From: Planctomycetota bacterium
GTDB lineage: Bacteria > Planctomycetota > UBA1135 > UBA2386
Length of the DNA stretch: 64,000 nucleotides
Assembly (NCBI GenBank): GCA_019636245.1
Contig: JAHBXX010000001.1
Span: 1 to 64,000 of the forward strand
Reading direction: 5' to 3'
This document shows, in pieces, positions 52,576-61,980 of the stretch. The position numbers were made by a program, and so were the translations under genes. The notes beneath the pieces were generated by a model that saw only the letters and a program-made list of their open reading frames with translations, did no database searches and was not told the origin of the DNA. Position 1 is the first letter of the stretch; the number at the start of each line of letters is the position of its first letter.

Positions 52576-52645
52576 CCGGCGCCCGGCGGCGCGAGCCGAG
52601 CGCCACCGGCAGCCGCGCGGGCTCAGCGCGCGCCGCCGCCGGGGC

Positions 52646-54247
52646 TCAGCGGCAGCCGATCACCGTCTCGATGCCGTTGCTGAGTTCGAGGAAGCCGAGG
52701 AACGGCGCGCCGACGACCGCGGCCGCGGCCTGCCAGGTGACGCGCAGGCCGTCGAGTGACAGGTCGGGCGGGATCACGAACGGCACCTGCGCGAAGCCCG
52801 TGCCGTCGGCGGTCGTGCTGCCCCACAGGAACTGCCCCGCGTCGACATAGACGTTGCAGCCCGAGAACGACACGTTGTCGCTGCCCAGCGAAGCGAACAC
52901 GAACGTCGGCGCCGCCGGTTGCGTCGTGACGTCGAGCGTGAAGCCCGGGCTGGGGATCAACGGCAGCCCGGAGGTGGCGAGCACCGGTGGTGGGGCGCCG
53001 CAGCCCGGGCCGAGCACCAGCACCTCGGCGATGCCGGCCGGTACCTGCGTGGCGATCGTCACGGACAGCGCCCCGGGCCCGAGCCGGGCCTGGTCGACGA
53101 CGACGTCGCCGCTGTCGGGGCCGATGTTGCAGTCGAAGCCGAAGTTGTAGATGTGGTTCCAGTTCAGCGGATTCTCGGCCGGCGCCGCGAACACCAGTTC
53201 GGCGCCGAGGCGCGTCGCGGTCCACTCGTCGAGCGGGTTCTGGTTCGTGTCGCGGAACGTCAGGTTGGTGACGCTGAGGCTCGGGCAGATCGGAATCCTC
53301 AGGCTCGCGCCGCCGCGGTGGTTGTCGAAGTTCTGCAACGCATACTCGTAGTGCCACTGGCCGCCGCCGAGTGGCGTCACCTTGACCGCGACCAGGAAGT
53401 GGCCGTCGTTGTCGCCGTTGCGCGCGTGCGTCACGGTCGCGCCGGTCCAGCGATTCAGCACCGAGCCCTGGGCGAACGTGCCCGGCGCCGTGAAGCTCCA
53501 GGTCGACCCGTTCCAGCTCGGCGCGATCTGGCGGCTGCCGAAGTTGTCGAAGTGCAGGTCGCCGGCCTCGCCTCGGCAGACGATGTGGGTGCAGTACCAG
53601 AACGTGCCGGGGACCAGCAGATCCTGTTCCTGCAGCGTGATGCGGTTCTTGACCGGGTCGGTGGAGAACCCGCCCGAGGTGCTGGTCAGGCTGCGCACGC
53701 CGTCGCTGTTGCCGGGTGCGCCGACGTCGGGGTCGCCGCGGTCGAAGTAGGAAGCCACCGGTTCCCAGCGGCCGGTCCACGGATCGACCTCGCTGGCCGG
53801 GGCGAGGTAGAAGCGGTTCGCGTTCGTGCTGGCGCCGTACACGTCGGTGCAGTTGACGCGCAGCTGGCCGCCGGCGCCGCTCTGGCACGTGCCGCCGCAG
53901 GTGCTGGCCGAGTTCGCGGCCGCGAACGCGTGCTTGACGTAGGTCGTCGACGCGTCCGTGATCTGCTCGAACCGGGTCGCGGTCTCGCGCACGACCGCCA
54001 TCGCGAACATCGGATGGTTCGGGTTCATCGGCGCCGACCACTGGATCGGCACCGTGCCCGAGTTGCACATCGAGTAGTTGCACGCCATCGCGATCTCGCC
54101 ACCTGGATACGCGGGGCCGCGGCGACCGAAGTAGGTCGGGCTCGCGGCATTGGTCAGGCTGCCGTCGAGGCCGGGGATCGTGTTCCACTGGGCGCTGAGC
54201 GCCGAGCCGAACATCGCCATGGTGAGGAGCGTGAGGGAGTAGCGCAT
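52646..54247 (-). CDS. Secreted protein of unknown function (533 aa)
   Basis: The ATG opens a signal peptide (MRYSLTLLTMAMFGSALSAQ); the long upstream extension of the frame is not coding. The mature protein has several pairs of Cys (MACNYSMCNSG, STCGGTCQSG, YCTHIVCRGE), aromatic-rich segments such as WHYEYALQNFDNHRGGASL, and the family C-terminal domain (VLVLGPGCGAPPP, then SGCNVYVDAGQFLWG and a closing LSNGIETVIGCR). It resembles extracellular proteins of unknown role in planctomycetes. TAGCAT lies about 38 bases upstream. It is separated from the helicase by 85 bases and faces the same way. Confidence 0.7.
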   Translation of the reverse strand: MRYSLTLLTMAMFGSALSAQWNTIPGLDGSLTNAASPTYFGRRGPAYPGGEIAMACNYSMCNSGTVPIQWSAPMNPNHPMFAMAVVRETATRFEQITDASTTYVKHAFAAANSASTCGGTCQSGAGGQLRVNCTDVYGASTNANRFYLAPASEVDPWTGRWEPVASYFDRGDPDVGAPGNSDGVRSLTSTSGGFSTDPVKNRITLQEQDLLVPGTFWYCTHIVCRGEAGDLHFDNFGSRQIAPSWNGSTWSFTAPGTFAQGSVLNRWTGATVTHARNGDNDGHFLVAVKVTPLGGGQWHYEYALQNFDNHRGGASLRIPICPSLSVTNLTFRDTNQNPLDEWTATRLGAELVFAAPAENPLNWNHIYNFGFDCNIGPDSGDVVVDQARLGPGALSVTIATQVPAGIAEVLVLGPGCGAPPPVLATSGLPLIPSPGFTLDVTTQPAAPTFVFASLGSDNVSFSGCNVYVDAGQFLWGSTTADGTGFAQVPFVIPPDLSLDGLRVTWQAAAAVVGAPFLGFLELSNGIETVIGCR

Positions 54248-54285
54248 GGGATTGGCTTGCGGGAGGGCGGGTGGGGGCACGGCAC

Positions 54286-54291
54286 ATGCTA
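54286..54291 (-). promoter_or_regulatory. TAGCAT upstream of the 533-aa secreted protein gene (minus strand)
   Basis: TAGCAT on the minus strand, 38 bases before the ATG at 54247, implying a leader of about 31 bases with GGGAGGG-type purines inside. No -35 box is obvious. Confidence 0.4.
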
Positions 54292-54346
54292 GCGCCGACG
54301 CAAGGGACCGCGAGGCCGCCGCACCGCGAACACCCGCTATGCCGCC

Positions 54347-54551
54347 GCCGGCACGTGCACCTCGGGGCAGCGACGGTCGCGCGTGCAGTTCGTGCAGCGG
54401 CTGCGAAGGCTCTTCTGCACGTCGTTGGCCAGCGCGCGCAGCGGCGAGACGTAGACCACTTGCAGTTCGTCGCGCAACGCCGCGCCCTGGCGCGGCAGCC
54501 CGTCGAGCGCATGCAAGAATGCCGCCAGGGTCTTGCCGGAGCCGGTGGGGG
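54347..54551 (-). pseudogene. Fragment of an Lhr-type helicase gene
   Basis: This piece encodes [39 protein letters not shown] and a degraded rest, matching residues of about 40-105 of the Lhr gene 2 kb away at roughly 85% of bases. It has no start or end and is flanked by unrelated sequence. It is a relic of a second helicase copy or of a partial duplication. Confidence 0.8.
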
Positions 54552-54785
54552 GACCCGGGGCGGTCGTGGCGATCCTGCAGGTCACCGATGCACAGGGCGC
54601 GATCGGGTGGCAGCGGTTCTTCCACGGCGATGGCGGAGCGCTTGTCCCAGCGGTTACGCCCACCCGCGGGCGAAGCGCGTCGGTGTTCCCTGGCCCGACG
54701 CACGATGACACCCGCGTCGTCACCTTCGACGTGAGCGACGGAGCGACCGGCTGCCGCCGCCAGCGGCGGAGGTCGCCACCGGCTG

Positions 54786-54791
54786 TAGCAT
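54786..54791 (+). promoter_or_regulatory. TAGCAT upstream of the ECF sigma gene
   Basis: TAGCAT ends seven bases before an in-frame ATG at 54799, and TACCGT at 54892-54897 ends nine bases before the ATG at 54907. Either could be the promoter of the sigma operon; the protein between the two ATGs has no homologous look, so the second is favoured. Confidence 0.4.
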
Positions 54792-54906
54792 CGCCTCGAT
54801 GCCAGGCAAGCGAGGCGCGGCCGGACCCTGGGCCTGTCGTCGCGCGGGCGTCGGGCATGGAGGGGGCGCTTGCGCCGCGTGCGGCAGCCACTACCGTCGC
54901 GCGCCG

Positions 54907-55482
54907 ATGGCCGCGCGGCATCCCGACCATGAACGAGTAGTGGCTGCCAACGAGGGCGACACTGCGGCCATCGACTGGGTGACCGAGCGCCTGCGCCAAG
55001 TGCCGCGCTGGATGGCGCAGCTGGCACGACGGACGGGTGGCTGGACTTCGCACGACGTCGAGGACGCGGCGGCCGAGGCGGTGCGCGCCGCGCTCACCAG
55101 CCTGGCGCGCTACCATGGCCTCGCGCCGTTCGATTCGTGGTTGTACACGATCTGTACGAACACCCTTCGCAGCCAGGCCCGGCGCCGCCGGCTGCGCGCT
55201 GCCTTGCCGCTGGCGACCGAGGTCGTGGACCCCGGCCACACCCCAGCGACCGCGGCGGCCGCGGCCGAGGTGGCGGCGGCGCTGCGGGGCGGCTGCGACG
55301 CCATCGGCGGGGCCGAAGCCGAGGTGTTGCGGCTCCGCTACATGGGAGGCCTGGATTTCCGAGACATCAGCGCCCGGCTCGGCATCCCCATGGCGGCGGT
55401 CCGGACGCGCCACTACCGTGCCCTGGCGAAGCTCAAGCAGCGACTCGAGGCCTGGGATGGGGAGCAGGAGCCTGCACCATGA
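54907..55482 (+). CDS. ECF-family RNA polymerase sigma factor (191 aa)
   Basis: Sigma region 2 is seen in [18 protein letters not shown] and [19 protein letters not shown] with [21 protein letters not shown] in character, and region 4 in [42 protein letters not shown], a helix-turn-helix. Length is normal for ECF factors when read from [11 protein letters not shown]; a longer start at 54799 would give 227 residues. It directs RNA polymerase to a small regulon in answer to a signal. Its stop overlaps the next start (ATGA), and the third gene overlaps again, so sigma, membrane protein and protease form one operon. Confidence 0.85.
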   Translation: MAARHPDHERVVAANEGDTAAIDWVTERLRQVPRWMAQLARRTGGWTSHDVEDAAAEAVRAALTSLARYHGLAPFDSWLYTICTNTLRSQARRRRLRAALPLATEVVDPGHTPATAAAAAEVAAALRGGCDAIGGAEAEVLRLRYMGGLDFRDISARLGIPMAAVRTRHYRALAKLKQRLEAWDGEQEPAP

Positions 55483-56174
55483 ACGAGATGCCGAGTGGCG
55501 TGCCCGACGATGCCGAGGCGGTGGACCTGTTCCAGCGCCTCGTCGACGGCGACCTCGAACGGGATGCGCCCGAGGTGCGGCAGCGCTGCGCTGCCGATCC
55601 GGCGTTTGCCGCGGCGCTGGCCGGCATGCTCGCGCTGGCGACCGAACTGCAGGCCGTCCGCACCGCGCCGCGGGCGAGTGAGGTCGGCGCGCCGGAGCCG
55701 TGGCCCGGAGCCGATGCGGCGGTCGACCGCGCGGTGGCCGGCCACTTCGCGTCGGTCCGACCGGGGCCGGCCCGGCGCCGCTGGTGGCCGGCGATCCTGC
55801 TGGCGGCGAGCCTCGTCGGGCTCGTGGCCCTGGTCGTGATGCGCCGAGGAGTCACGCCTGACGGGCCGCCGATCGCCGATCCGTCGCAGCGGCTCGGCGA
55901 GCGACCGTGGCCCGACGGACCGGTCCCGCGGGCGGAGTTCGCGGCGCGCGGGTTCGAGGGGCCTGGCCGCGGCTCGGAAGCCACCGGCGCGACGTTCGGG
56001 ATCACGGTTTGGATCGGCGACCGGGAGGTTCAGTCACCGCCGCTGCGTGAACCGCGCTGGCTGCCGCCGGCGGACCTGCAGGCCACGCTGCCGGATGCCT
56101 TCACCTGGCGGTTCCGCGCCGTCGCGCCCGGCCGCGCGCCGCGGGAATGGACCTGCGAAGTCGTGTTCCGGTGA
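55479..56174 (+). CDS. Single-pass membrane protein, anti-sigma-like (231 aa)
   Basis: A cytoplasmic N-terminus of about 100 residues ([35 protein letters not shown]) is followed by one membrane helix ([20 protein letters not shown]) and an outer part of about 110 residues with [19 protein letters not shown]. Topology and position directly after an ECF sigma gene fit an anti-sigma factor, though the zinc-binding HxxxCxxC motif is missing, so this is inferred from context. ATG overlaps the sigma stop (ATGA), and its own stop overlaps the GTG of the CHAT gene. Confidence 0.7.
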   Translation: MNEMPSGVPDDAEAVDLFQRLVDGDLERDAPEVRQRCAADPAFAAALAGMLALATELQAVRTAPRASEVGAPEPWPGADAAVDRAVAGHFASVRPGPARRRWWPAILLAASLVGLVALVVMRRGVTPDGPPIADPSQRLGERPWPDGPVPRAEFAARGFEGPGRGSEATGATFGITVWIGDREVQSPPLREPRWLPPADLQATLPDAFTWRFRAVAPGRAPREWTCEVVFR

Positions 56175-58095
56175 GCCACGCCGTTGCCGCACCGTGGATC
56201 CTGGCGGCGTTGCACCTCGCCATTGCGCAGGAGCCAGGCTTGGATGCCGCCCTCGGCGAACTCTCCCGGCGGGCCGAGGCTCTCGCCGACGCCACGCCGC
56301 GAGCCGACGACGGCTTCCGCGACCTCGTCGCGCGCGTGGCGGCTGCCGCTGACGACCCGTCGCGGTCACCAGCGGATCTGGCGGTGGTGCTCGAACACCT
56401 TGCCTATGCGGCCACGTTGCGGCGTCAGGTCGGGCACGAGGTGGGCGGCGCGGCGGCGACATTGCAGCGGTGTTACCAGACACTCGATGGGCGGCGGCCC
56501 GCGCCTGCCTGGCGGCAGGCCGATCTGCGATTCTGGGCCGAATGCGCGTTCCTCGCCGGCGACCTGCAGGGTGCGCTGGTGGCCGTGCACCGCGCCCTCG
56601 GCGACGCTGCGGCGAGCAATGCGTTTGAGACCGCCAGCGCCCTCGTGCTGGCCGGGCGCACGCAGCTGCTGCTCGGTCGCCTCGAGGCGGCTGGCGGCGC
56701 GCTCGAGCGCGCCCGCGCTGCCGCCGATCGGTACGTCGACGCCATGCCGCCCGCGGCGCGCGCGGCCGCGGATCCGCTGCGCTACGCGATTGCGATGCTC
56801 CAGGCGGATCTCTGTCTGCTCGGTGACGACGTCGACGGCGCCATCGCGGCGCTCGAACCGGTGCAGCGCATCGGCGATGCCCAGGTCTACCTTCGGCTCA
56901 GTCGCCTGCTGCGTGGCGACCGATCGCAGGTGGATGCGTTGGCGGACATCGCCGGGCAGCCGCGCTGCGCCCCGGACCTGCGCCGCCTGGTTTTCGCCAA
57001 GCTGGCCCAGGCAGCCCTGCTGGCGGACGACCTGGCCGGTGCGCGTGCGCACCTCGACGCGCTGGACGCGGTGACGGTCGGCGGTGCCCACCCGGACGAA
57101 CGCACCACCACGCTGGCCCTCGAGCTCGCGTGGCGAAGCGGCAGCCAGCCCCCGGCGGCGCTGATGGTCCGGGTACACGCGGCGTGGCAGGCCATGCTGC
57201 ATCACCTGCGCCGTGCCCCGCGCCTGCGCGGTGGCACCGGCCTGTTGCACGTCGGCGATCGCGCGACGTTCGCCGCTACGGCACTGCGGTCGGCAGCGGC
57301 GGATGGCCCGGAGCGTGTCTGGGCCCTCCTCGTCGAATTGCATGCCGCCACGGCCGGCCTCGACGACGTCGATCCGGCGCGCGTGCGCCAGGAGTTGACC
57401 GCGGCGGGTCAGACGCTGCTCGCCTACGTGCCCGGCAGGTTCGGCACCGTGCTGCTGTGCGCGACCGCGGATCGCACGTCCATGCACGTGATCGGGCCCG
57501 CGCGGCCGTTGCGCGACGCTGCCGACCGGCTGCGCGCGGCCGGCGAAGCGGCCATCGAGGCGGTCAGCGGTGCGGTTGCCGACCGCGCGTTCGCCGCGTT
57601 CACCGACCGCGCGGCGGCGGTCGCGCCGCGGGTGCTGCCCGCTGAGGTACGGGCCCACCTCGCCAGCAGCCGACGGCTCACCATCGTCGGCGCCGGCATG
57701 CTGCAGAGTCTGCCGTTCGACGTGTTGCCGCTGCGGATCGATGACCGGGACGTGCCGCTCGGTGAACTGCTCGCCGTGGACTACGTCGCCAACGTCGCGA
57801 GCGCGGCCGAGTGCGCGCCGCGCCGTCCGCTGCGGCAGCCGCCCGTGCTCGCGGCGGCGCTGCGCACGGCGCGGCACGGCAGCGTGCGCGCGATGCCTTC
57901 CGATATCGGTCGACTGGTCGCCCCGTACGACCCGAAGGCGGTGGTCCACGTCGACGCCGCCGTCGCCGTGCCCGAGTTGCTCAACGCCCTCGAACAGGCG
58001 TCGATCGTGCACTGCATCGGCCACGGCGACTTCGACGGCAATCGGATCTTCGAACACGCGATCCGCTTCACCGACCACGACGACGGTCTGCTGAG
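56171..58095 (+). pseudogene. CHAT-domain protease gene, 5' part (split by an insertion sequence)
   Basis: A GTG start overlaps the previous stop (GTGA). A signal-like hydrophobic stretch (AVAAPWILAALHLAIAQ) is followed by about 400 residues of helical TPR-like repeats rich in Ala and Leu. A CHAT (caspase-like) domain begins around RRLTIVGAGMLQSLPFDVLP and its catalytic histidine is H618 in VHCIGHGDFDG. The frame is cut at 58095 by the insertion; read through, it ends two codons into the element. Joining base 58095 to 59626 restores one 753-codon frame. Bacterial CHAT proteins are proteases or signalling scaffolds; here it stands behind a sigma/anti-sigma-like pair. Confidence 0.85.
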
Positions 58096-59620
58096 AGAGT
58101 GAGAGGAAATCCCCCTTTCAGAATCCGCCACGAGATCGTCGTGCGTAGATCACAGTGATGAGCACGAAGTCACTGTTCGGCGACGATCTCGGCGGCAAGG
58201 ACACCAAGGGGAAGGCGAAGAAGGCGGAAGGCGAAGCGCGCGTGAAGCGCCCGGACCGACGGCAGTCGGTGTTTCGCCCGCAGACGTTCGACGAGCTGAT
58301 TCCGCCGGATCATCGCGCTCGCGGCATCGTGAAGTTCGTCGACGAGATGGACCTCGAGTCGTTCTACGCGCCGATCAAGTCGCGAGGCAGCGACCCCGGC
58401 CGGCCCGCGACCGACCCGGCGATGCTGATCGCACTGTGGCTGTTTGCGACGAGCGAGGGAGTCGGTAGTGCTCGTCACCTGGAGCGGCTGTGCGAGCGCG
58501 ACGATGCCTACCGGTGGATCTGCGGCGGTGTGCAGGTCAACCAGCACGGGCTGAGCGACTTCCGGGTCGATCACGGCGCTGCCCTCGATGACTTGCTGAC
58601 ACAAGTCTTGGGCGTGCTGATGCACCAGGGCCTCGTCGTGCTGAAGCGCGTCGCTCAGGACGGCGTGCGTGTGCGTGCGAATGCGGGTGCGGCTTCGTTC
58701 CGGCGCCAGCCGAGGCTGCGGGAGTGCCTCAGGGAAGCGAAAGAGCAAGTGCGGCTCGCGAAAGCGATGCTCGACAAGGAAGACCCGACGCGGTCGGACA
58801 AGCAACGCGAGTCTGCGCATCGAGCGGCCCGCGAGCGCGAGGATCGGGTTAAGAAGGCCATGGAAGAGCTGCGGGAGCTGCAGGCGACGAAGACCGACGA
58901 GGACGCGAAGGAAGCACGTGCGTCGACGACGGATCCGGAGTCGCGCGTGATGCGCATGGCGGACGGGGGCTACCGCCCTGCGTTCAACATGCAGTTCGCC
59001 GTCGACACCGACACTCGCGCCATTGTCGGAATTGGCGTGACCAACAGCGGCTCGGACATGGGGCAGATCGAACCCATGCTGGAGGAAGTCGAGCGACGGT
59101 TGGACAAGAAGCCCAAGGAGTGGCTCGTCGACGGTGGGTACACCAGCCTCGCGGACATCGAGGCTGTCGGCGAGAAGGGCGTCAAGGTGTTCGCTCCTCT
59201 GCAGCAGCCGCGATCGCCGGACATCGATCCTCATCAACCCAAGAAGAACGACACCGAGCACGTCGCCGAGTGGCGAAAGCGAATGGGCACCGGCAAGGCC
59301 AAGGACATCTACAAGGACCGTGCGTCAACGTCCGAGCGCACCAACGCTGACCTTCGACAACATCGAGGGCTTCGACATCTTCCAGTGCGCGGAATCGAGA
59401 AGACCATGATGGTCGGTCTCTGGATGGCGATCACCTACAACGCGCTGCTCTGGATCGGTCAGAACGCCGCGACCCTCTGACCCGGCGAGCCCTGCCGCCC
59501 TCCCGGCCCGCTGTTCTGCGTGACGGGAGCCGCGTCTGGGCAGGGCCGAAAGCGCCGCGCGGCAATAGCCTCAGCCCAAACCCAATCTCAACCCTCGTCC
59601 TTGGCTTTCTCTCTCAGGCT
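58096..59620 (+). mobile_element. IS1182-like insertion sequence (1525 bp) with 5-bp target duplication
   Basis: The element is bounded by CTGAG at 58091-58095 and again at 59621-59625. Its ends read AGAGTGAGAGGAAA on the left and, inverted, AGCCTGAGAGAAAG on the right, an imperfect terminal inverted repeat. It carries one transposase gene. Removal of the element plus one CTGAG rejoins the interrupted CHAT gene exactly in frame, which fixes the boundaries. Its codon use is less GC-rich than that of the neighbouring genes. Confidence 0.9.
58158..59480 (+). CDS. DDE transposase, IS1182-like (440 aa)
   Basis: The N-terminal region (FRPQTFDELIPPDHRARGIV, then DPGRPATDPAMLIALWLF and FRVDHGAALDDLL) is of the DUF772 type shared by IS1182 and IS5-group transposases. 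The acidic triad fits D168 (AQDGVRVRANAG), D325 (LVDGGYTS) and E393 (STSERTNADLR), with a coiled charged insertion around 190-260. The ATG at 58158 is preceded by a GTG three bases upstream. The gene has no stops or frameshifts, so the element may still be active. Confidence 0.88.
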   Translation: MSTKSLFGDDLGGKDTKGKAKKAEGEARVKRPDRRQSVFRPQTFDELIPPDHRARGIVKFVDEMDLESFYAPIKSRGSDPGRPATDPAMLIALWLFATSEGVGSARHLERLCERDDAYRWICGGVQVNQHGLSDFRVDHGAALDDLLTQVLGVLMHQGLVVLKRVAQDGVRVRANAGAASFRRQPRLRECLREAKEQVRLAKAMLDKEDPTRSDKQRESAHRAAREREDRVKKAMEELRELQATKTDEDAKEARASTTDPESRVMRMADGGYRPAFNMQFAVDTDTRAIVGIGVTNSGSDMGQIEPMLEEVERRLDKKPKEWLVDGGYTSLADIEAVGEKGVKVFAPLQQPRSPDIDPHQPKKNDTEHVAEWRKRMGTGKAKDIYKDRASTSERTNADLRQHRGLRHLPVRGIEKTMMVGLWMAITYNALLWIGQNAATL

Positions 59621-59625
59621 CTGAG

Positions 59626-59962
59626 CGGCGACCTGGTGCTCGAGCGCGACCTGCGCGGAGTGGTGGTGGTGCTGGGCTCGTGCCGGGCCGCCGAGGCGCC
59701 GCTGCGGCGTGGCGGCGACCCGCTGGCGGCGTCGCTCGCCGGGGCGATGCTGGCGGCCGGCGCACGCTCTGTCCTCGTGCCGTCGACGGACGTGCAGGTG
59801 GGCCGCCACCTCGACGCGGGTGCGGCGCTGCACGCGGCGCTGGCCGCCGGCAAGTCGCCCGCCGAGGCCCTGTGGGCGGCGCGTCGGGCGGTCGCGAGGA
59901 CCGGCGACCGCGCGGCGGCGCTCGAACTGCTGCTCGTGCAGATGCACGGCCGCGGCCACTGA
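59626..59962 (+). pseudogene. CHAT-domain protease gene, 3' part
   Basis: Continues the CHAT domain cut by the insertion: SGDLVLERDLRGVVVVLGSC with the catalytic cysteine (C661 in the rejoined protein, 43 residues after H618), then SLAGAMLAAGARSVLVPSTD and AALAAGKSPAEALWAARRAV, typical of the end of CHAT proteins. On its own the fragment has no promoter and only a GTG at 59636 as a possible start. Confidence 0.85.
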
Positions 59963-59993
59963 CAGCTCACTGTTGCGGCGCCGCGACGGGGGC

Positions 59994-61817
59994 TCAGTGG
60001 GCGACGCCGGTGCCCGACTTCTGCGTCGGCACCGAGGGCGTACCGCCGACCTTCGGCTGCCGCAGTGCGACGACGGCGCCGAAGTAGCGCGCATCCGGTG
60101 GCGGTACGGAATCACCCGTGGGCTCCATGCCGGCGGTCGCCCAGTCAACCGGCAGTTCGATGCACTCGTCGAACCACCAGCTCGCGTCGGCAGCAGGATC
60201 CAGCGTCAGCAACAGGTCCTCGAACTTCAGCATCCACGGGTTCCGGGCGAACTCGGCGAACACCGGCGCGGTGCTGGTCTGCGGCTGCTCGATGGCGGCT
60301 TCGACCAGCGTGAACTCGACCAGCACGCGTGGGTTCGGCCCCATTGCCGGTGCCGACAGCAGGTCGGTTGGTACCGGCAGCAGGAAGTCGAACCGCTTGC
60401 CCGCGCTGTCCGGTGGCAGCGCGAAGCGTACGTGCACCGCTGCCTGCAGATCGGCTGGATCGTCCGGCAGTGGTTCCGTGCCGACCATCGGCCGTGGGTA
60501 CACGATCGCGTCCAGCGCCTGGCTCGGCAACAGCGTCGTCGGCAGCTTGATCCGCGCGACGTAGACCGTCTGGTTCGCGGCGTCGTCGACCGGCAGCGTG
60601 GCGAGGTTCTGCGCCCCCGCCAACGGCGTCAGGAACTCCAGCGTCGCCTGCGTGCCGCCTTCGTCCTCGATGCCGTAGGCGGCGAACTGCACCTGCGGTC
60701 GCACGCGGGTGGTCACCACCAGTCGACCGGTGTCGCGATGGCACACCACGAAATCGTCGTTGCCGTCGCGGTCGATGTCGTCGACGTAGAGCGACGCCCG
60801 GTTGGGCAGCGGGATCGGGGGCAGGTCGGCGGCGTCCACGTCGAGGAAGTCGATGCGGTGGGCGCTCGCGGCCGAGAAACCCTCGGCGCGGCCGACCAGG
60901 ATGCGGCGGGTGGACTCGCCGGTCGACACCACGAGGTCGGTCCAGGCGTCGCCGTTGGCATCGAATGTCGCCAGGCCCAGCACCGCCGATGCGACCGGCA
61001 GCGTGCCGCCGTCGATCGGGACGAAGCTGCCGGTGGCGGCGAAGGTCTCGATCCGCCAGACCCCGCCCAGTTCGCGCGCCTGCGCGAACGCTGGCGTCGG
61101 GTTGGTGCGCAGCGGCGCTACCACGGCGGCGTCCGCCGGTTGCGCTGCGGCAGCCAGCACCGTGCCGTTGCCGTCGAGCACGAAGGTGCCGTTACTGAGC
61201 ACGGCAACGATCTCCGGCGCGCCGCCTGGTACCCAGTCGATCAGATCGGCGTCGAGCACCGTGATCCCAGGGGGGGCCGGGAACGCCAGCGACGGCGACA
61301 CCGTGCCATCGGCATCGACGATCGCGACCCGGATCCAGCCGGGCGCGTGCGCCAGCACGTAGGTCATCGGCAGCGGCGCCGCCAGCGTCAGGACATCGAG
61401 GTCGCGCGCCCCGGTCCATGCCGGCAACGCGCCCTGGCCCGGCGCCGCATCGACGAACGTGCCGCCCGCATAGCGCAGCACTCGCAACCCGGCCTCGGTC
61501 GCGACGGCGAGCAGGTCAGGTGCGGCGGCGGCCGACGGGATCGTCGCGATGCTGCCGGCACCGAGGAACGACGTGGGCACGCAGTGGTCGAAGTGCGCCG
61601 GGGCGAGCCAGAGGTGCAGCCGGCTGTTGCGCACGACGACGGCGCCGCGGGCCGGATGTCCGGCTACGAACCGGCCGCAGGCAAGGTGCGTGTCGGTCCC
61701 CGGCGAGGCCGTCGGCCACTGCCGTTCGATGCGTTCCAGTTCGAACGCGGGGACGATGGGGGATTGGGCCGCGAGCGAAGCGGCGAAGAGGGGGCAGGCG
61801 AGGGCGCTGAGTCTCAT
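59994..61817 (-). CDS. Secreted FG-GAP/VCBS-like beta-propeller protein (607 aa)
   Basis: A signal peptide (MRLSALACPLFAASLAAQ) opens the protein, and the ATG there is chosen over an upstream frame extension. The central part has Asp-rich calcium-binding-like repeats (ATFDANGDAWTDLVVST, VDDIDRDGNDDFVVCHRD, and a less clear third), which form a propeller in FG-GAP/VCBS proteins. The last 200 residues (VYVARIKLPTTLLPSQALDA, PPDSAGKRFDFLLPVPTD) are not familiar; the chain ends SGTGVAH. Exported; a binding or surface role is likely. It ends 31 bases after the CHAT fragment, tail-to-tail. Confidence 0.72.
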   Translation of the reverse strand: MRLSALACPLFAASLAAQSPIVPAFELERIERQWPTASPGTDTHLACGRFVAGHPARGAVVVRNSRLHLWLAPAHFDHCVPTSFLGAGSIATIPSAAAAPDLLAVATEAGLRVLRYAGGTFVDAAPGQGALPAWTGARDLDVLTLAAPLPMTYVLAHAPGWIRVAIVDADGTVSPSLAFPAPPGITVLDADLIDWVPGGAPEIVAVLSNGTFVLDGNGTVLAAAAQPADAAVVAPLRTNPTPAFAQARELGGVWRIETFAATGSFVPIDGGTLPVASAVLGLATFDANGDAWTDLVVSTGESTRRILVGRAEGFSAASAHRIDFLDVDAADLPPIPLPNRASLYVDDIDRDGNDDFVVCHRDTGRLVVTTRVRPQVQFAAYGIEDEGGTQATLEFLTPLAGAQNLATLPVDDAANQTVYVARIKLPTTLLPSQALDAIVYPRPMVGTEPLPDDPADLQAAVHVRFALPPDSAGKRFDFLLPVPTDLLSAPAMGPNPRVLVEFTLVEAAIEQPQTSTAPVFAEFARNPWMLKFEDLLLTLDPAADASWWFDECIELPVDWATAGMEPTGDSVPPPDARYFGAVVALRQPKVGGTPSVPTQKSGTGVAH

Positions 61818-61980
61818 GGGCGGGGTCTTGGGGCCACGGATGCCGAGGAGCTTGGTGTTGTGCCAGGAATCCGGCCGGACGCCAGCGCCTGCGGCCGAGT
61901 GGTCGCGAGAGTGAATTCTGGAACGCTGCCGCGCCGCCCGGCATGGGAGCCCGCGTCCACAACACCGGTTCCCTTCCACA

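Larger units (their letters stand above)
54248..54906. other. Gene-poor stretch with helicase fragment
   Basis: Apart from the Lhr fragment and promoter-like TAGCAT sequences at 54286 (minus) and 54786 (plus), I find no convincing gene. A plus-strand frame at 54533-54940 has a protein-like middle part ([17 protein letters not shown]) but no recognisable domain and overlaps the fragment. Confidence 0.45.

Noticed and set aside
54533..54940. 135-codon plus-strand frame between the secreted protein gene and the sigma gene
   Set aside because: No recognisable domain, overlaps the helicase fragment and the next gene's promoter; coding status cannot be supported.
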